Shown here: piece after piece, positions 9,181-17,558 of the stretch
Layout: the number at the start of each line of letters is the position of its first letter
Numbering within the stretch: the stretch's first letter is position 1
NCBI RefSeq assembly: GCF_016775155.1
Contig: NZ_JAEUGD010000004.1
Location: forward strand, 248,001-312,000
Direction: 5' to 3'
Length of the DNA stretch: 64,000 bases
Source: Fulvivirga marina
GTDB lineage: Bacteria; Bacteroidota; Bacteroidia; Cytophagales; Cyclobacteriaceae
Made by a program: the position numbers and the translations under genes
The notes under the pieces: generated by a model
Seen by the model: the letters and a program-made list of their open reading frames with translations, nothing else
Databases searched by the model: none
Told to the model about the DNA's origin: nothing

Positions 9181-10617
9181 ATGCTGGCATTTCTTATTTC
9201 AATTCTGTTTGTATTTAATACTCCTGACTCTGTTACCCCAGTGGCAGTGTCCCACCATGCCTATTCTAGTGCAGACTCAACCGCAGTAGAAGGGAGATAC
9301 ATATACATTGACAATATCTTTATCATTGGAAACAAACAGACCCGGGATAAAATAATACTCCGCGAAATGAGTCTTAAGCGTGGAGAGTATTACTTTGATG
9401 AAGATCTAAAAGACATCATCAAAAGTGATAGAAGTAAAATAATCAATACCCGCTTGTTTAACACTGTGGAGATTACCACGCTGGAACTTGCCGATGGTGT
9501 GGTGGATGTTGTGGTACGTGTTTCTGAACGCTGGTACACTTTTCCTGCACCAATATTCGACCTCGTTGATCGAAATTTTAACGATTGGTGGCAAAATCAG
9601 AACCATGATTTCAGTCGTGTAAATTATGGACTCAAGCTATACCGAAATAATATGCGAGGAAGGAATGAAACCCTGAAGTTGGAAATGCAGTTTGGCTTTA
9701 CCAAGCAATTTGGTCTATCATATGATCTACCTTATATAGACAGGGCTCAAAGACATGGGATTTCCATAGACTACCTCTATGCCGAAAACAAAAATATAGC
9801 TATACGTACTGTGGAGCACAAACGTATATTTTTTGACTCGGAGAGTTTACTAAAACTTCGTCGCCTCTATAATATCGGATACCGTTTCCGTAACTCATTT
9901 TATACACGGCATACTGTCAATATCACTTTCAACGACAATGAAATAAACGATACTATTGCAAACATTAACCCAGAGTATTATCTTAACAGCCAAACATCTC
10001 AACGCTACTTCAGTATCAGCTATGATCTGAACATTGACAAAAGAGATGTTAACTCTTACCCTCTGCACGGACACCGAACCGTGTTTTCAGTGGATAAATT
10101 CGGGTTGGGTTTTTATAATGACCTGGATCAGTTCAGTATCAATGTTAATCATGCTAGGTTTCTGAACCTGACCAGAAATTTTTACCTTTCCAATTATAGT
10201 GCTTTTTACTTCAGTGGCCCCGAACGGCAACCCTATGCTAATTTGCGAGGCTTGGGATACAGAAAGGACTTTGTCAGAGGTTATGAACTTTATGTAATAG
10301 AAGGACAGAAATTTTATCTCAACCGGACTACGTTAAAAAAGAGGATTTTTGATACCAAACTACGCCTCAACTTCCTGCCCATCGAACAGTTTAGAGACTT
10401 TCCCCTGGCTATCTATATTAAAACATATTTTGACATGGGCTATGTAGAAAATTTCGAAAATTATGAGCAAAACACACGACTTACAAATCGCTACCTATTC
10501 GGAACGGGGGCAGGCATTGATTTTGTGACTTATTATGACACTGTGATACGTTTTGAATATTCAGTAAATCGTGAAAAAGAAGCTGGGATTTTTCTCCACT
10601 TAAAGAAGGAGTTTTAA
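9181..10617 (+). CDS. BamA/TamA-like outer-membrane protein with POTRA domain
   Basis: 478 residues. A hydrophobic N-terminus (LAFLISILFVF) is followed at about residues 40-120 by a POTRA-like unit (IYIDNIFIIGNKQTRDKIIL, then FNTVEITTL and VVDVVVRVSERW). The remainder is a long beta-barrel rich in alternating aromatic and polar strands, with an RGLGYRKDFVRGYE segment like the conserved loop of Omp85 proteins, and it ends in KKEF with a terminal Phe. Omp85 proteins insert or move other proteins across the outer membrane; with a single POTRA this is more likely a small TamA/ShlB-like or lipid-related member than BamA itself. Its stop overlaps the convergent MORN-like gene by four bases. Confidence 0.8.
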   Translation: MLAFLISILFVFNTPDSVTPVAVSHHAYSSADSTAVEGRYIYIDNIFIIGNKQTRDKIILREMSLKRGEYYFDEDLKDIIKSDRSKIINTRLFNTVEITTLELADGVVDVVVRVSERWYTFPAPIFDLVDRNFNDWWQNQNHDFSRVNYGLKLYRNNMRGRNETLKLEMQFGFTKQFGLSYDLPYIDRAQRHGISIDYLYAENKNIAIRTVEHKRIFFDSESLLKLRRLYNIGYRFRNSFYTRHTVNITFNDNEINDTIANINPEYYLNSQTSQRYFSISYDLNIDKRDVNSYPLHGHRTVFSVDKFGLGFYNDLDQFSINVNHARFLNLTRNFYLSNYSAFYFSGPERQPYANLRGLGYRKDFVRGYELYVIEGQKFYLNRTTLKKRIFDTKLRLNFLPIEQFRDFPLAIYIKTYFDMGYVENFENYEQNTRLTNRYLFGTGAGIDFVTYYDTVIRFEYSVNREKEAGIFLHLKKEF

Positions 10618-11264
10618 TAGTCCACCTCTTCCTTCTTTCCTTTTTTATTGATCCTATACCATTTCCCCACTCGTTCACCATCAGCATAGTTCCCATAAAA
10701 TTCCAAATTACCCTTATTGGTATAAAATTTCCACTCCCCTGTTTCTTTCCCTTTCTCATACCTACCTTCCTGTATGACTACCCCCTTCTCGTTATATACT
10801 ACCCAATTGCCATGAGGCCACCCATCGACATAGCTTACCATACGTTTTAATTGTCCATTATCATGGTAGTACCTCCACTCACCTGCATATTGCCCATGCT
10901 TATAAACCCCTTCCTTTTCTACGACACCATTACCATGAAGGTATTTAGCTGAATCCTCTGGTAAACCATGATTCCAGTTTTCTATCCCTGTCAGGTTACC
11001 CTGATCATTGTAGTACCTTACCTGACCATGTAACTGTCCCTTACTATAGTGCTCAACAGCATTAAGCTTACCGTTAGGGTAATAATAAGTCCATTTTCCT
11101 TCCTTCTGACCATTCACCAACTCTCCAGTGGCTCTAAGCTCACCACTTGGGTAAAGCTTATCCTGAGCCTCTGCTGAATCACTAAAAACCAGCATAATCA
11201 ATAGAACATAAGCTTTCGAAAGACTGAGCAATAAATTATAATAACATTTATTCTTATTAAGCAT
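10614..11264 (-). CDS. Exported MORN-variant repeat protein (YwqK-like)
   Basis: 216 residues with a signal peptide (LLLSLSKAYVLLIMLVFSDSAEAQ) and then a chain of about seven repeats of the MORN variant type, such as GQKEGKWTYYYPNGKL, GQLHGQVRYYNDQGNL and GKETGEWKFYTNKGNL. Databases often label such proteins 'YwqK family antitoxin', but there is no toxin gene beside it and the signal peptide argues for a periplasmic or surface role. The molecular function is unknown. The gene is convergent with the POTRA/barrel gene and divergent from the PorV-like gene. Confidence 0.8.
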   Translation of the reverse strand: MLNKNKCYYNLLLSLSKAYVLLIMLVFSDSAEAQDKLYPSGELRATGELVNGQKEGKWTYYYPNGKLNAVEHYSKGQLHGQVRYYNDQGNLTGIENWNHGLPEDSAKYLHGNGVVEKEGVYKHGQYAGEWRYYHDNGQLKRMVSYVDGWPHGNWVVYNEKGVVIQEGRYEKGKETGEWKFYTNKGNLEFYGNYADGERVGKWYRINKKGKKEEVDY

Positions 11265-11316
11265 TTTTCTTAAATTCAGGTCCCCATATAAACAAAATCA
11301 ATAATGTCAAAGCCAC

Positions 11317-12132
11317 TTGAAACATTTATACGGGACACTTTTTTTTCTGTTATTATTTTTCGTCTCCGAAGCTCAAAATGGACAATCACAAATTGGTGCC
11401 CGCGGCGCAGCTATGGGCTACGCTGTAGTAGCCACAAGTGATAGCTGGTCTTCATTCAACAATCCTGCGGGACTATATACATGTAAAAACATCAACGGAC
11501 TATTTGCCTTTGAAAACAAATACGGGATAGCAGGTTTCAATTCAATTGCAGCAGGTATTGTTTCTCCTATGCTTATGGGAGGAGTGGGAATATCTGTTTT
11601 CAGATTTGGTGATGACCTGTACAATGAGCAAACAGCTGCTATAAGCTATGGCAATCGCTTCGGATTGGCCGGCATTGGAATACGGGTGAATTATTTGCAA
11701 TATCACATTGAGGGGTATGGAAACAAAGGGATATTTACCGTCAACTTTGGTGGTATAGCTGAGCTTAGTAAGAAGCTATACTTCGGAGCATTGATAAGAA
11801 ATATCAATCAGGCAAAGCTTTCTGATTTTGAGAATGAGCACATTCCCACAATATTAAACGCCGGGCTATCCTTCCATCCCTCCGATAAAATATATCTGAA
11901 TGCTGAAATTGAAAAGGACGTTGATCTAGATGCGGTCATGCGAATAGGACTAGAATATAGCTTTCTCAAAAAGCTATTAGCAAGAATAGGAATAAAGACT
12001 AAATCATTTAACAGCTACTTTGGCCTGGGGCTTGTACTTCCCAGACTTAAAATAGACTATGCTTTAACCGTTAATCCAAATATTGGATATAACCATCAGG
12101 CCGCACTTACTTACAACTTCATAAAACTGTAA
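11317..12132 (+). CDS. PorV/PorQ-like outer-membrane beta-barrel protein
   Basis: 271 residues. The signal peptide (YGTLFFLLLFFVSEA) ends near residue 20 and is followed by the PorV/PorQ-type opening IGARGAAMGYAVVATSD and FNNPAGL, then alternating barrel strands to the C-terminus (AALTYNFIKL). The start is TTG at 11317: a stop precedes it in frame at 11302 and the nearest ATG is in another frame. It overlaps the next gene by one base (TAATG), so the two are translationally coupled. PorV itself is a type IX secretion shuttle; this shorter relative is only family-level similar. Confidence 0.75.
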   Translation: MKHLYGTLFFLLLFFVSEAQNGQSQIGARGAAMGYAVVATSDSWSSFNNPAGLYTCKNINGLFAFENKYGIAGFNSIAAGIVSPMLMGGVGISVFRFGDDLYNEQTAAISYGNRFGLAGIGIRVNYLQYHIEGYGNKGIFTVNFGGIAELSKKLYFGALIRNINQAKLSDFENEHIPTILNAGLSFHPSDKIYLNAEIEKDVDLDAVMRIGLEYSFLKKLLARIGIKTKSFNSYFGLGLVLPRLKIDYALTVNPNIGYNHQAALTYNFIKL

Positions 12133-14195
12133 TGAAATTAGTCTATTTCATAGCGTTAGCTCTACTAATGCTTCATGCAATGCCTCTTCCCGGTCAGAAT
12201 AGTGATATAGAGGAGGACTTTCAAAGCTTAGCAGAACATACGCAGGCGTTCAAAGATGAAGAAATAAGTACAGGATATTATGAAACACTATTACTCTATT
12301 ATAGTCATCCACTAAACCTTAATTTGGCATCGGTTGAAGAATTAAGGTCTCTGTTTATACTTTCTGAAGTTCAAATCTCCAACCTCAAAAGTTACATCAA
12401 TGAGTACGGTCGCCTTTTAACAATCTACGAACTACAGGCTATTCCTGGGTTTGACATACCGACCATACAAAGACTACTACCCTTTATACGTGTATCTGAT
12501 GACGGACTTCAAAGCGATAACCGACCATTAATAAAGAGAATGTTATCAGAACCGAACAACTATATCTTACTGCGTTACCAAAGAACACTTGAGAAAAAAG
12601 CTGGGTACACTAAAAAGGGCAATAAATACGCCGGTTCCCCAGACCAGTTACTCTTCAAATTCAGGGTTAGACATGCACATGATTTCGGCCTCGGTCTAAC
12701 TATTAAAAAAGATGCCGGTGAAGCACTAACTTTTGATAGGCCTACTAATAGGTATGGAGCAGATTTTTATAGCTTTCATTTTCAGCTACAAGACAAGGGA
12801 TGTCTTAAAAACCTCGTTTTGGGGGATTATCGCATACAGTTTGGCCAAAGTCTGTTGTTGGCCGCAGGTTTTAACATTGGCAAAAACCCTGAAACAATTA
12901 CAACTAACAGAAAACCTAATCTCGGAATTCTACCCTTCACATCAACTCTGGAAAGTAATTATTTCAGAGGCTTTGCTTCAACATACAAATTGAGTAAACG
13001 AATAAACATCACGGGCTTTTATTCAAGAGTAGCTCAAGATGCCACTCCTGAAATTGACACTTTAATAAGTAACGAAAACTTCATTCGTTCTATAAATTTA
13101 TCGGGATTACACCGGACATCCAGCGAACTTGCAGCCAATAACCAGGTTATACAGCAATCTGCCGGAGGAAACATACTCTACCAAAACCACCCGAGTAACC
13201 TTCAGGTTGGCTTTACCATGGTTACCGACTTTTTCAGTTTACCGATTATCCCTGCAGACAAACCCTATAAGCAATTTGACTTTCATGGTAAACACAACCT
13301 CGGGATAAGTCTATCCAGCAATTATAATTGGCAGAACATTAATCTATTTGCAGAAATCGGACAGTCTGGAAATGGTGGTATTGGTGTGGTAGGCGGATTG
13401 ATTGCACACCTGGCTCCTCAGCTTCAAACCTCAGTGGTATTAAGAAGATACGAAAGGAATTTTCGTAGCATACATGGACAAGCATTTGGAGAATCTGCCA
13501 TTAATCAAAATGAGCAAGGTGTTTACTGGGGGTTAAAATATCAACCATCACGAAAATTCATACTCTCAACATATTTTGACAGATTCTCATTTCCCTGGCT
13601 GAAGTATAGAATTGATGCACCTTCTAATGGCTATGAATACCTGACCAGGTTAAGTTATATACCCAGTCGAAAAACAATCTTTTATTTACAATACAGAGAG
13701 CAATCAAAAGCACGTAATGTTCAAGAGAGGACTTCTGGTTTAAAAGCTCCCTTAAACAACTTTAAGCGCAGCTATATGATTAATTTAGATCACACGCCAC
13801 ACAAGGATGTATCTTTTAAATCAAGAGTGCAATTCAGTAACTATGAAACACAAAACCAGATAACCTATGGTTTTGCCATGGTACAGGATATAAGCATCGA
13901 TCTGAACAAATTAAGGGTCTGCGGCAGACTGGCCCTATTCGACACGGACGACTATGACAACCGACAGTATGTATACGAGAAAGATGTGCTATATGGTTTC
14001 TCCATACCTCCATACAGTGGGAAGGGTACGCGCCAGTATATACTTCTGCAATACAAAGCCACACGAAAAATCAACTTCTGGATTAGGTTCGCCAGAACCC
14101 ACTATCGAGAGATAGAGTCAATTGGCTCTGGAACCGATAAAATTCAAGGCAATATCAAAACCGATGTGAAATTTCAAACCAGAATTAAATTTTAG
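12132..14195 (+). CDS. Helix-hairpin-helix domain plus outer-membrane barrel protein
   Basis: 687 residues. A signal peptide (FIALALLMLHAMPLPGQ) is followed by a ComEA-like helix-hairpin-helix region (about residues 55-120: LNLASVEELRSLFILSE, then LLTIYELQAIPGFDIPTIQ). The rest (about 150-687) is strand-rich and looks like an outer-membrane barrel (GLGLTIKKDAGE, RFRFRV-like strands, terminal VKFQTRIKF). This combination is common and uncharacterised in Bacteroidota. Coupling to the PorV-like gene suggests the two proteins work together. HhH domains normally contact DNA, so a link to DNA uptake is imaginable but unproven. Confidence 0.75.
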   Translation: MKLVYFIALALLMLHAMPLPGQNSDIEEDFQSLAEHTQAFKDEEISTGYYETLLLYYSHPLNLNLASVEELRSLFILSEVQISNLKSYINEYGRLLTIYELQAIPGFDIPTIQRLLPFIRVSDDGLQSDNRPLIKRMLSEPNNYILLRYQRTLEKKAGYTKKGNKYAGSPDQLLFKFRVRHAHDFGLGLTIKKDAGEALTFDRPTNRYGADFYSFHFQLQDKGCLKNLVLGDYRIQFGQSLLLAAGFNIGKNPETITTNRKPNLGILPFTSTLESNYFRGFASTYKLSKRINITGFYSRVAQDATPEIDTLISNENFIRSINLSGLHRTSSELAANNQVIQQSAGGNILYQNHPSNLQVGFTMVTDFFSLPIIPADKPYKQFDFHGKHNLGISLSSNYNWQNINLFAEIGQSGNGGIGVVGGLIAHLAPQLQTSVVLRRYERNFRSIHGQAFGESAINQNEQGVYWGLKYQPSRKFILSTYFDRFSFPWLKYRIDAPSNGYEYLTRLSYIPSRKTIFYLQYREQSKARNVQERTSGLKAPLNNFKRSYMINLDHTPHKDVSFKSRVQFSNYETQNQITYGFAMVQDISIDLNKLRVCGRLALFDTDDYDNRQYVYEKDVLYGFSIPPYSGKGTRQYILLQYKATRKINFWIRFARTHYREIESIGSGTDKIQGNIKTDVKFQTRIKF

Positions 14196-14291
14196 TCATG
14201 AAATAGTAAATTTAAATGTCATTCGTCATGTTAACGAGAAAGGAAATAATTACTATTGCCTCGGGTAAATCAATAAGTAAATTTTAGATAA

Positions 14292-14396
14292 ATGCATGCC
14301 GTAGAACTCATAGATGCTTCCACCCTATTAATCATGGTCATTGGTGCCATCCTGTTTGTGATAATTTTCACTGCTATTTTCAGAAAAAGGCGTTAA
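14292..14396 (+). CDS. 34-residue single-span membrane peptide
   Basis: A short ORF between two larger genes encodes 34 residues: an acidic N-terminus (MHAVELIDAS), one hydrophobic span (TLLIMVIGAILFVIIFTAIF) and a basic end (RKRR), which obeys the positive-inside rule. It starts at ATG 14292 and ends at TAA 14394-14396, 63 bases before the DUF3127 gene. No family is recognised. The clean topology makes it a plausible real micro-protein, but the evidence is compositional only. Confidence 0.5.
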   Translation: MHAVELIDASTLLIMVIGAILFVIIFTAIFRKRR

Positions 14397-14459
14397 TACT
14401 TTAATAAACTTGGCTGCACTGTTAACTTTGCTGTCAATAAAATTTATAAAAGCAGATCA

Positions 14460-14837
14460 ATGAACGTAAAGGGTAAAATTTTAGAAATCTCGGATACCCA
14501 ACAAGTATCCAACTCATTTAAAAAGAGAGAATTTGTATTGGAGTATGCTGAAAACCCACAGTATCCTGAATATTTAAAATTTGAAATGATCCAGGACAAG
14601 TGTGCCATTCTGGATAGCTATAAAGCAAATGATGAAGTTGATGTTTACTTTAACCTGAAAGGTAGAAAATGGACTGACCCTAAAGGTGTAGTTAAGTATT
14701 TCAACTCTCTGCAAGCCTGGAAAATTGAAGGAGCATCATCAGGGGCTCAAACTCCCCCTCCAGCAGACGGTGGTATGGATCAAATGGAAGAGCCAGGCTG
14801 GATCACTGATGGAAACGAAGACGATCTACCATTTTAA
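14460..14837 (+). CDS. DUF3127 protein with SSB-like C-terminal tail
   Basis: 125 residues. The N-terminal ~90 residues form the DUF3127 domain (GKILEISDTQQVSNSFKKRE, then VYFNLKGRKW and FNSLQAWKIE), an OB-like strand pattern. A Pro/Ala/Gly linker leads to an acidic end, EDDLPF, closely resembling the tip of single-stranded-DNA-binding proteins that docks repair and replication partners. A role in single-stranded-DNA or RNA binding is therefore likely but inferred. No SD sequence is seen. A hairpin terminator follows 15 bases after the stop. Confidence 0.85.
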   Translation: MNVKGKILEISDTQQVSNSFKKREFVLEYAENPQYPEYLKFEMIQDKCAILDSYKANDEVDVYFNLKGRKWTDPKGVVKYFNSLQAWKIEGASSGAQTPPPADGGMDQMEEPGWITDGNEDDLPF

Positions 14838-14852
14838 AAAAATAGCTTTTCG

Positions 14853-14883
14853 GGTTTATTAAACTTTAGTAGTTTAGTAAACC
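14853..14883 (+). terminator. Hairpin after the DUF3127 gene
   Basis: A 13-bp inverted repeat (14853-14865 with 14871-14883, one mismatch) with a five-base loop TTAGT. No long T tract follows, so termination is probable rather than certain; it may instead act as a leader structure for the next gene at 14900. Confidence 0.5.
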
Positions 14884-14899
14884 TGATAAACCAACTTTA

Positions 14900-15346
14900 A
14901 TGAAATTTTCACTACTACTATCTTTTAGTCTCCTGGCTTTATGGGGTGCTAACCAAAAACACCGAACCATAGAATACAATGGCAAGCCTGTAGAAACTAC
15001 TTACGAGGTACCTATGCAATTTTACGGGACTTACGCCGGGCATAAAACAGGCTACCTGGAACTACATGAAGATGGCACCGGCGTTTATAATTATGATGTA
15101 TTTGGTTTTGCTCCACAAGGCTGTAAAAAAGATATCATAAAAATAGAATGGGGTTTTCTTCTGGATGAAAACGATAGTATAGTGAGCTTCTCTAGAGAGT
15201 ATGGGCGCTCATATCCCATACTGATGAGAAGTATCAGTAATACAAGCTTTCAAGGCTGTAGAAAAGAAGTAATGCTCGACTTCATCATGGAATACAAAAA
15301 TGGAAGTATTGGAGTATCCTCGTCAGACGACTGGGTGAAAGAGTAG
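14900..15346 (+). CDS. Hypothetical exported protein
   Basis: 148 residues that I do not recognise as a named family. The N-terminus (FSLLLSFSLLALWGA) is a probable signal peptide. The mature part is strand-rich with FYGTYAGHKTGYLELHEDG, a lipocalin-like or small-barrel pattern, and two cysteines in QGCKKD and QGCRKE that could form a disulfide. It lies alone between the DUF3127 gene and the DUF2807 gene on the same strand. Confidence 0.65.
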   Translation: MKFSLLLSFSLLALWGANQKHRTIEYNGKPVETTYEVPMQFYGTYAGHKTGYLELHEDGTGVYNYDVFGFAPQGCKKDIIKIEWGFLLDENDSIVSFSREYGRSYPILMRSISNTSFQGCRKEVMLDFIMEYKNGSIGVSSSDDWVKE

Positions 15347-15433
15347 GTTAACCCGTAATTTCAATGGTTGTAATGGGTTTTAAAAATGCTTTAAAAACAG
15401 TAACTTCTGAACTCAATTTTAAAGTTAAAACCA

Positions 15434-16186
15434 ATGAAACCAAAGTTATTATTAATCTTAGTTGCCCTGGCTGTTACATTTAGCCTGTATGGGACAAACA
15501 AAGACCCAATAGGTCCTGAAATCACTAAAAAAACACTAGAACTTCCTGCATTTCACAGTGTCTATGTGAACTCTAACTATACGGTTTACCTTAAGCAAAC
15601 TAACAAGCAAGAGGTAACTGTAGAGGCACTAACCGATATCTATGAAATTAGTGAATTCAAAGTAGAAGACGGTGTACTTCATATTAATGTGCAGCACAAA
15701 AAAGATGAGAAAAACAAAAGTGTGTGGGCCAGGATTGACGACATCAAGATTTCCCCTACCATGAAGCTCATCATAAGCATGAAAGAAATTCATAAGTTAA
15801 AGGTAAACAGTTCTGGAAAGATAATTAGTGAAAACTCCATAGCCTCCAATGACCTGGATCTGGCAGTTACTGGTTCTGGCAGTATGGATCTTGATATCAA
15901 AGGACGTGAGGTCAAAACCAAAATATCCGGATCGGGAAACATTGCGGTTAAGGGATATGCCTCCGATAATGATATATCCATCAGTGGCTCTGGGTCTGTA
16001 CATGCCTATGATTGCGAACTGGAGCAAGCTGATGTAAAAATAAGCGGATCGGGAATATGTGAAATAAAAGTAAGTGATAACCTACAGGCTGAGATCTATG
16101 GCAGTGGCACTATCAAGCATAAAGGCAATACCAAATCGGTGACCAAAAAAGTTTATGGGTCCGGTGAGGTAGAGCGAGCCTATTAA
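15434..16186 (+). CDS. DUF2807 (head GIN domain) exported protein
   Basis: 250 residues. The signal peptide (LLLILVALAVTFSLYG) precedes a right-handed repeat domain in which the motif GSGS or SGSG recurs about every 19-20 residues (VTGSGSMDLDI, ISGSGNIAVKG, ISGSGSVHAYD, ISGSGICEIKV, IYGSGTIKHKG). This is the Pfam 'putative auto-transporter adhesin, head GIN domain' family, abundant in Bacteroidota and predicted to be periplasmic or surface-exposed. Function is not known. A perfect terminator follows immediately. Confidence 0.85.
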   Translation: MKPKLLLILVALAVTFSLYGTNKDPIGPEITKKTLELPAFHSVYVNSNYTVYLKQTNKQEVTVEALTDIYEISEFKVEDGVLHINVQHKKDEKNKSVWARIDDIKISPTMKLIISMKEIHKLKVNSSGKIISENSIASNDLDLAVTGSGSMDLDIKGREVKTKISGSGNIAVKGYASDNDISISGSGSVHAYDCELEQADVKISGSGICEIKVSDNLQAEIYGSGTIKHKGNTKSVTKKVYGSGEVERAY

Positions 16187-16229
16187 AAAAGAGGTCGTCT
16201 CAAAAGTATTTTGAGACGACCTCTTTTTT
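16185..16229. terminator. Perfect bidirectional terminator
   Basis: A 15-bp perfect inverted repeat (16191-16205 with 16209-16223, arm GAGGTCGTCTCAAAA) with a three-base loop, flanked by six A and six T. It serves the DUF2807 gene on the plus strand and could also stop transcripts of the convergent metallophosphoesterase. Its sequence is related to the copies at 16273-16293 and 33080-33177. Confidence 0.9.
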
Positions 16230-16291
16230 AATCCAAGATTTTTCTCAGATAGGTGCCCGAGAACCTTTGTCCTTTTAAGACAGCCTCCTTT

Positions 16292-17536
16292 TTAAGCTCT
16301 TTTTAAGGTCAAAATTGTAATTTCCGGAGCCATTCCGACCCTACCTGGATACCCTATATACCCAAACCCACGGTTAACATACAAATGCTGATTTCCTTCT
16401 GTGTAAAGTCCTGCCCATTGTTTATAGACATACTGTGAAGGGCTCCATTTAAAACCTCCTATTTCAACTCCAAACTGAAATCCATGAGTATGCCCCGCAA
16501 ACATCAAATCTATATCCTGATATTCCTGACGAACTTGTGCATCCCAGTGACTTGGATCATGTGACAATAACAATTTAACAGCTGCTTCCTCAGTGCCAGC
16601 ATACGCTTTAGTCATATCTCCATACTTAGGGAACCTTCCCATACCCCAGTTTTCAATACCTAATATGGCTATCTTATCTCCATCAAGTTCGAGCATCCTA
16701 TGCTCATTCATCAACAGGTCATACCCCATAAGCCTATGAGCCTCCATCAGGTCATTAAAATTCCTCTGCTTTGCCTGAGGTGATGACCAGGAGCTGTAAT
16801 CACCATAATCATGATTACCTGTGGTCGAATACACTCCCAGCGGAGCATCTACTTTATCAAAAATATTGATATAATCTCTTACCTCACTGCTTTCATTATT
16901 TACAAGATCACCCGTAAAAAACACCACATCAGGCTTCTCATCCATCAGCATTTCAACACCGCCCTTCACTGCTGTTTTATTAAAGAAACTTCCTGAATGT
17001 ATGTCGGAAAGCTGCCCTATCTGTATGCCATCAAAAGATTTGGGTAAATTAGGTAAATGAATGGTTTTCCTACGTATTCTGTAATCGTGTGCTCCTGAAA
17101 TAATACCCCAACTCATAGCTACAAGAGGCACAGTACCAGCAACTACTGCTGTCTTTACCAGGAACTCATTTCGTGATATCCCCTTTGAAGTACCCGTAGG
17201 TTCCGGATTCTGAAAATATGTAGCCAACCATTTACCTAAACGCACCAGATCGTCGCTAAACAGAAAAAGTACAGCAAACATTTTGGAAAAATAGTTAATA
17301 AATATACCTGTAAATATTAGGCTTCTGGATTGGCCTTTAAACCAATCAGGATTTCCAAAATTATAAAAGAAGATAACACTAAATGTCACAAATGTAATAC
17401 CCCAATAGGAATACCGGATGACATTACGCGTGAATAACGTGCTGTTTCTAACCAGCGTCAATATGCCGTTATAAACATACCAATCGATTAGAAACAGCAC
17501 TACAAACGTCCCTAATACCAACAACACTTTATTCAT
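16292..17536 (-). CDS. Membrane-anchored metallophosphoesterase
   Basis: 414 residues. The N-terminal ~110 residues contain about three to four hydrophobic helices; a further hydrophobic segment (AVVAGTVPLVAMSWGIISGA) precedes the calcineurin-like domain. The five metal-binding motifs are intact: GQLSDIHSG, FFTGDLVN, TTGNHDYG, LLLSHDP and FAGHTHG. The family (YkuE/YaeI type) includes UDP-diacylglucosamine and phospholipid hydrolases, but the substrate here is unknown. It lies 22 bases after the RND gene on the same strand and may be the last gene of that operon. Confidence 0.88.
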   Translation of the reverse strand: MNKVLLVLGTFVVLFLIDWYVYNGILTLVRNSTLFTRNVIRYSYWGITFVTFSVIFFYNFGNPDWFKGQSRSLIFTGIFINYFSKMFAVLFLFSDDLVRLGKWLATYFQNPEPTGTSKGISRNEFLVKTAVVAGTVPLVAMSWGIISGAHDYRIRRKTIHLPNLPKSFDGIQIGQLSDIHSGSFFNKTAVKGGVEMLMDEKPDVVFFTGDLVNNESSEVRDYINIFDKVDAPLGVYSTTGNHDYGDYSSWSSPQAKQRNFNDLMEAHRLMGYDLLMNEHRMLELDGDKIAILGIENWGMGRFPKYGDMTKAYAGTEEAAVKLLLSHDPSHWDAQVRQEYQDIDLMFAGHTHGFQFGVEIGGFKWSPSQYVYKQWAGLYTEGNQHLYVNRGFGYIGYPGRVGMAPEITILTLKRA

Positions 17537-17558
17537 TTACCTAAAACTTTAAATCTCA

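Noticed and set aside
10614-11264. Calling the MORN-like protein an antitoxin
   Set aside because: No toxin gene is adjacent and the product has a signal peptide; the database label is probably not functional.
11317-14195. Type IX secretion locus
   Set aside because: Only a family-level PorV-like barrel is present; no other type IX component is seen.
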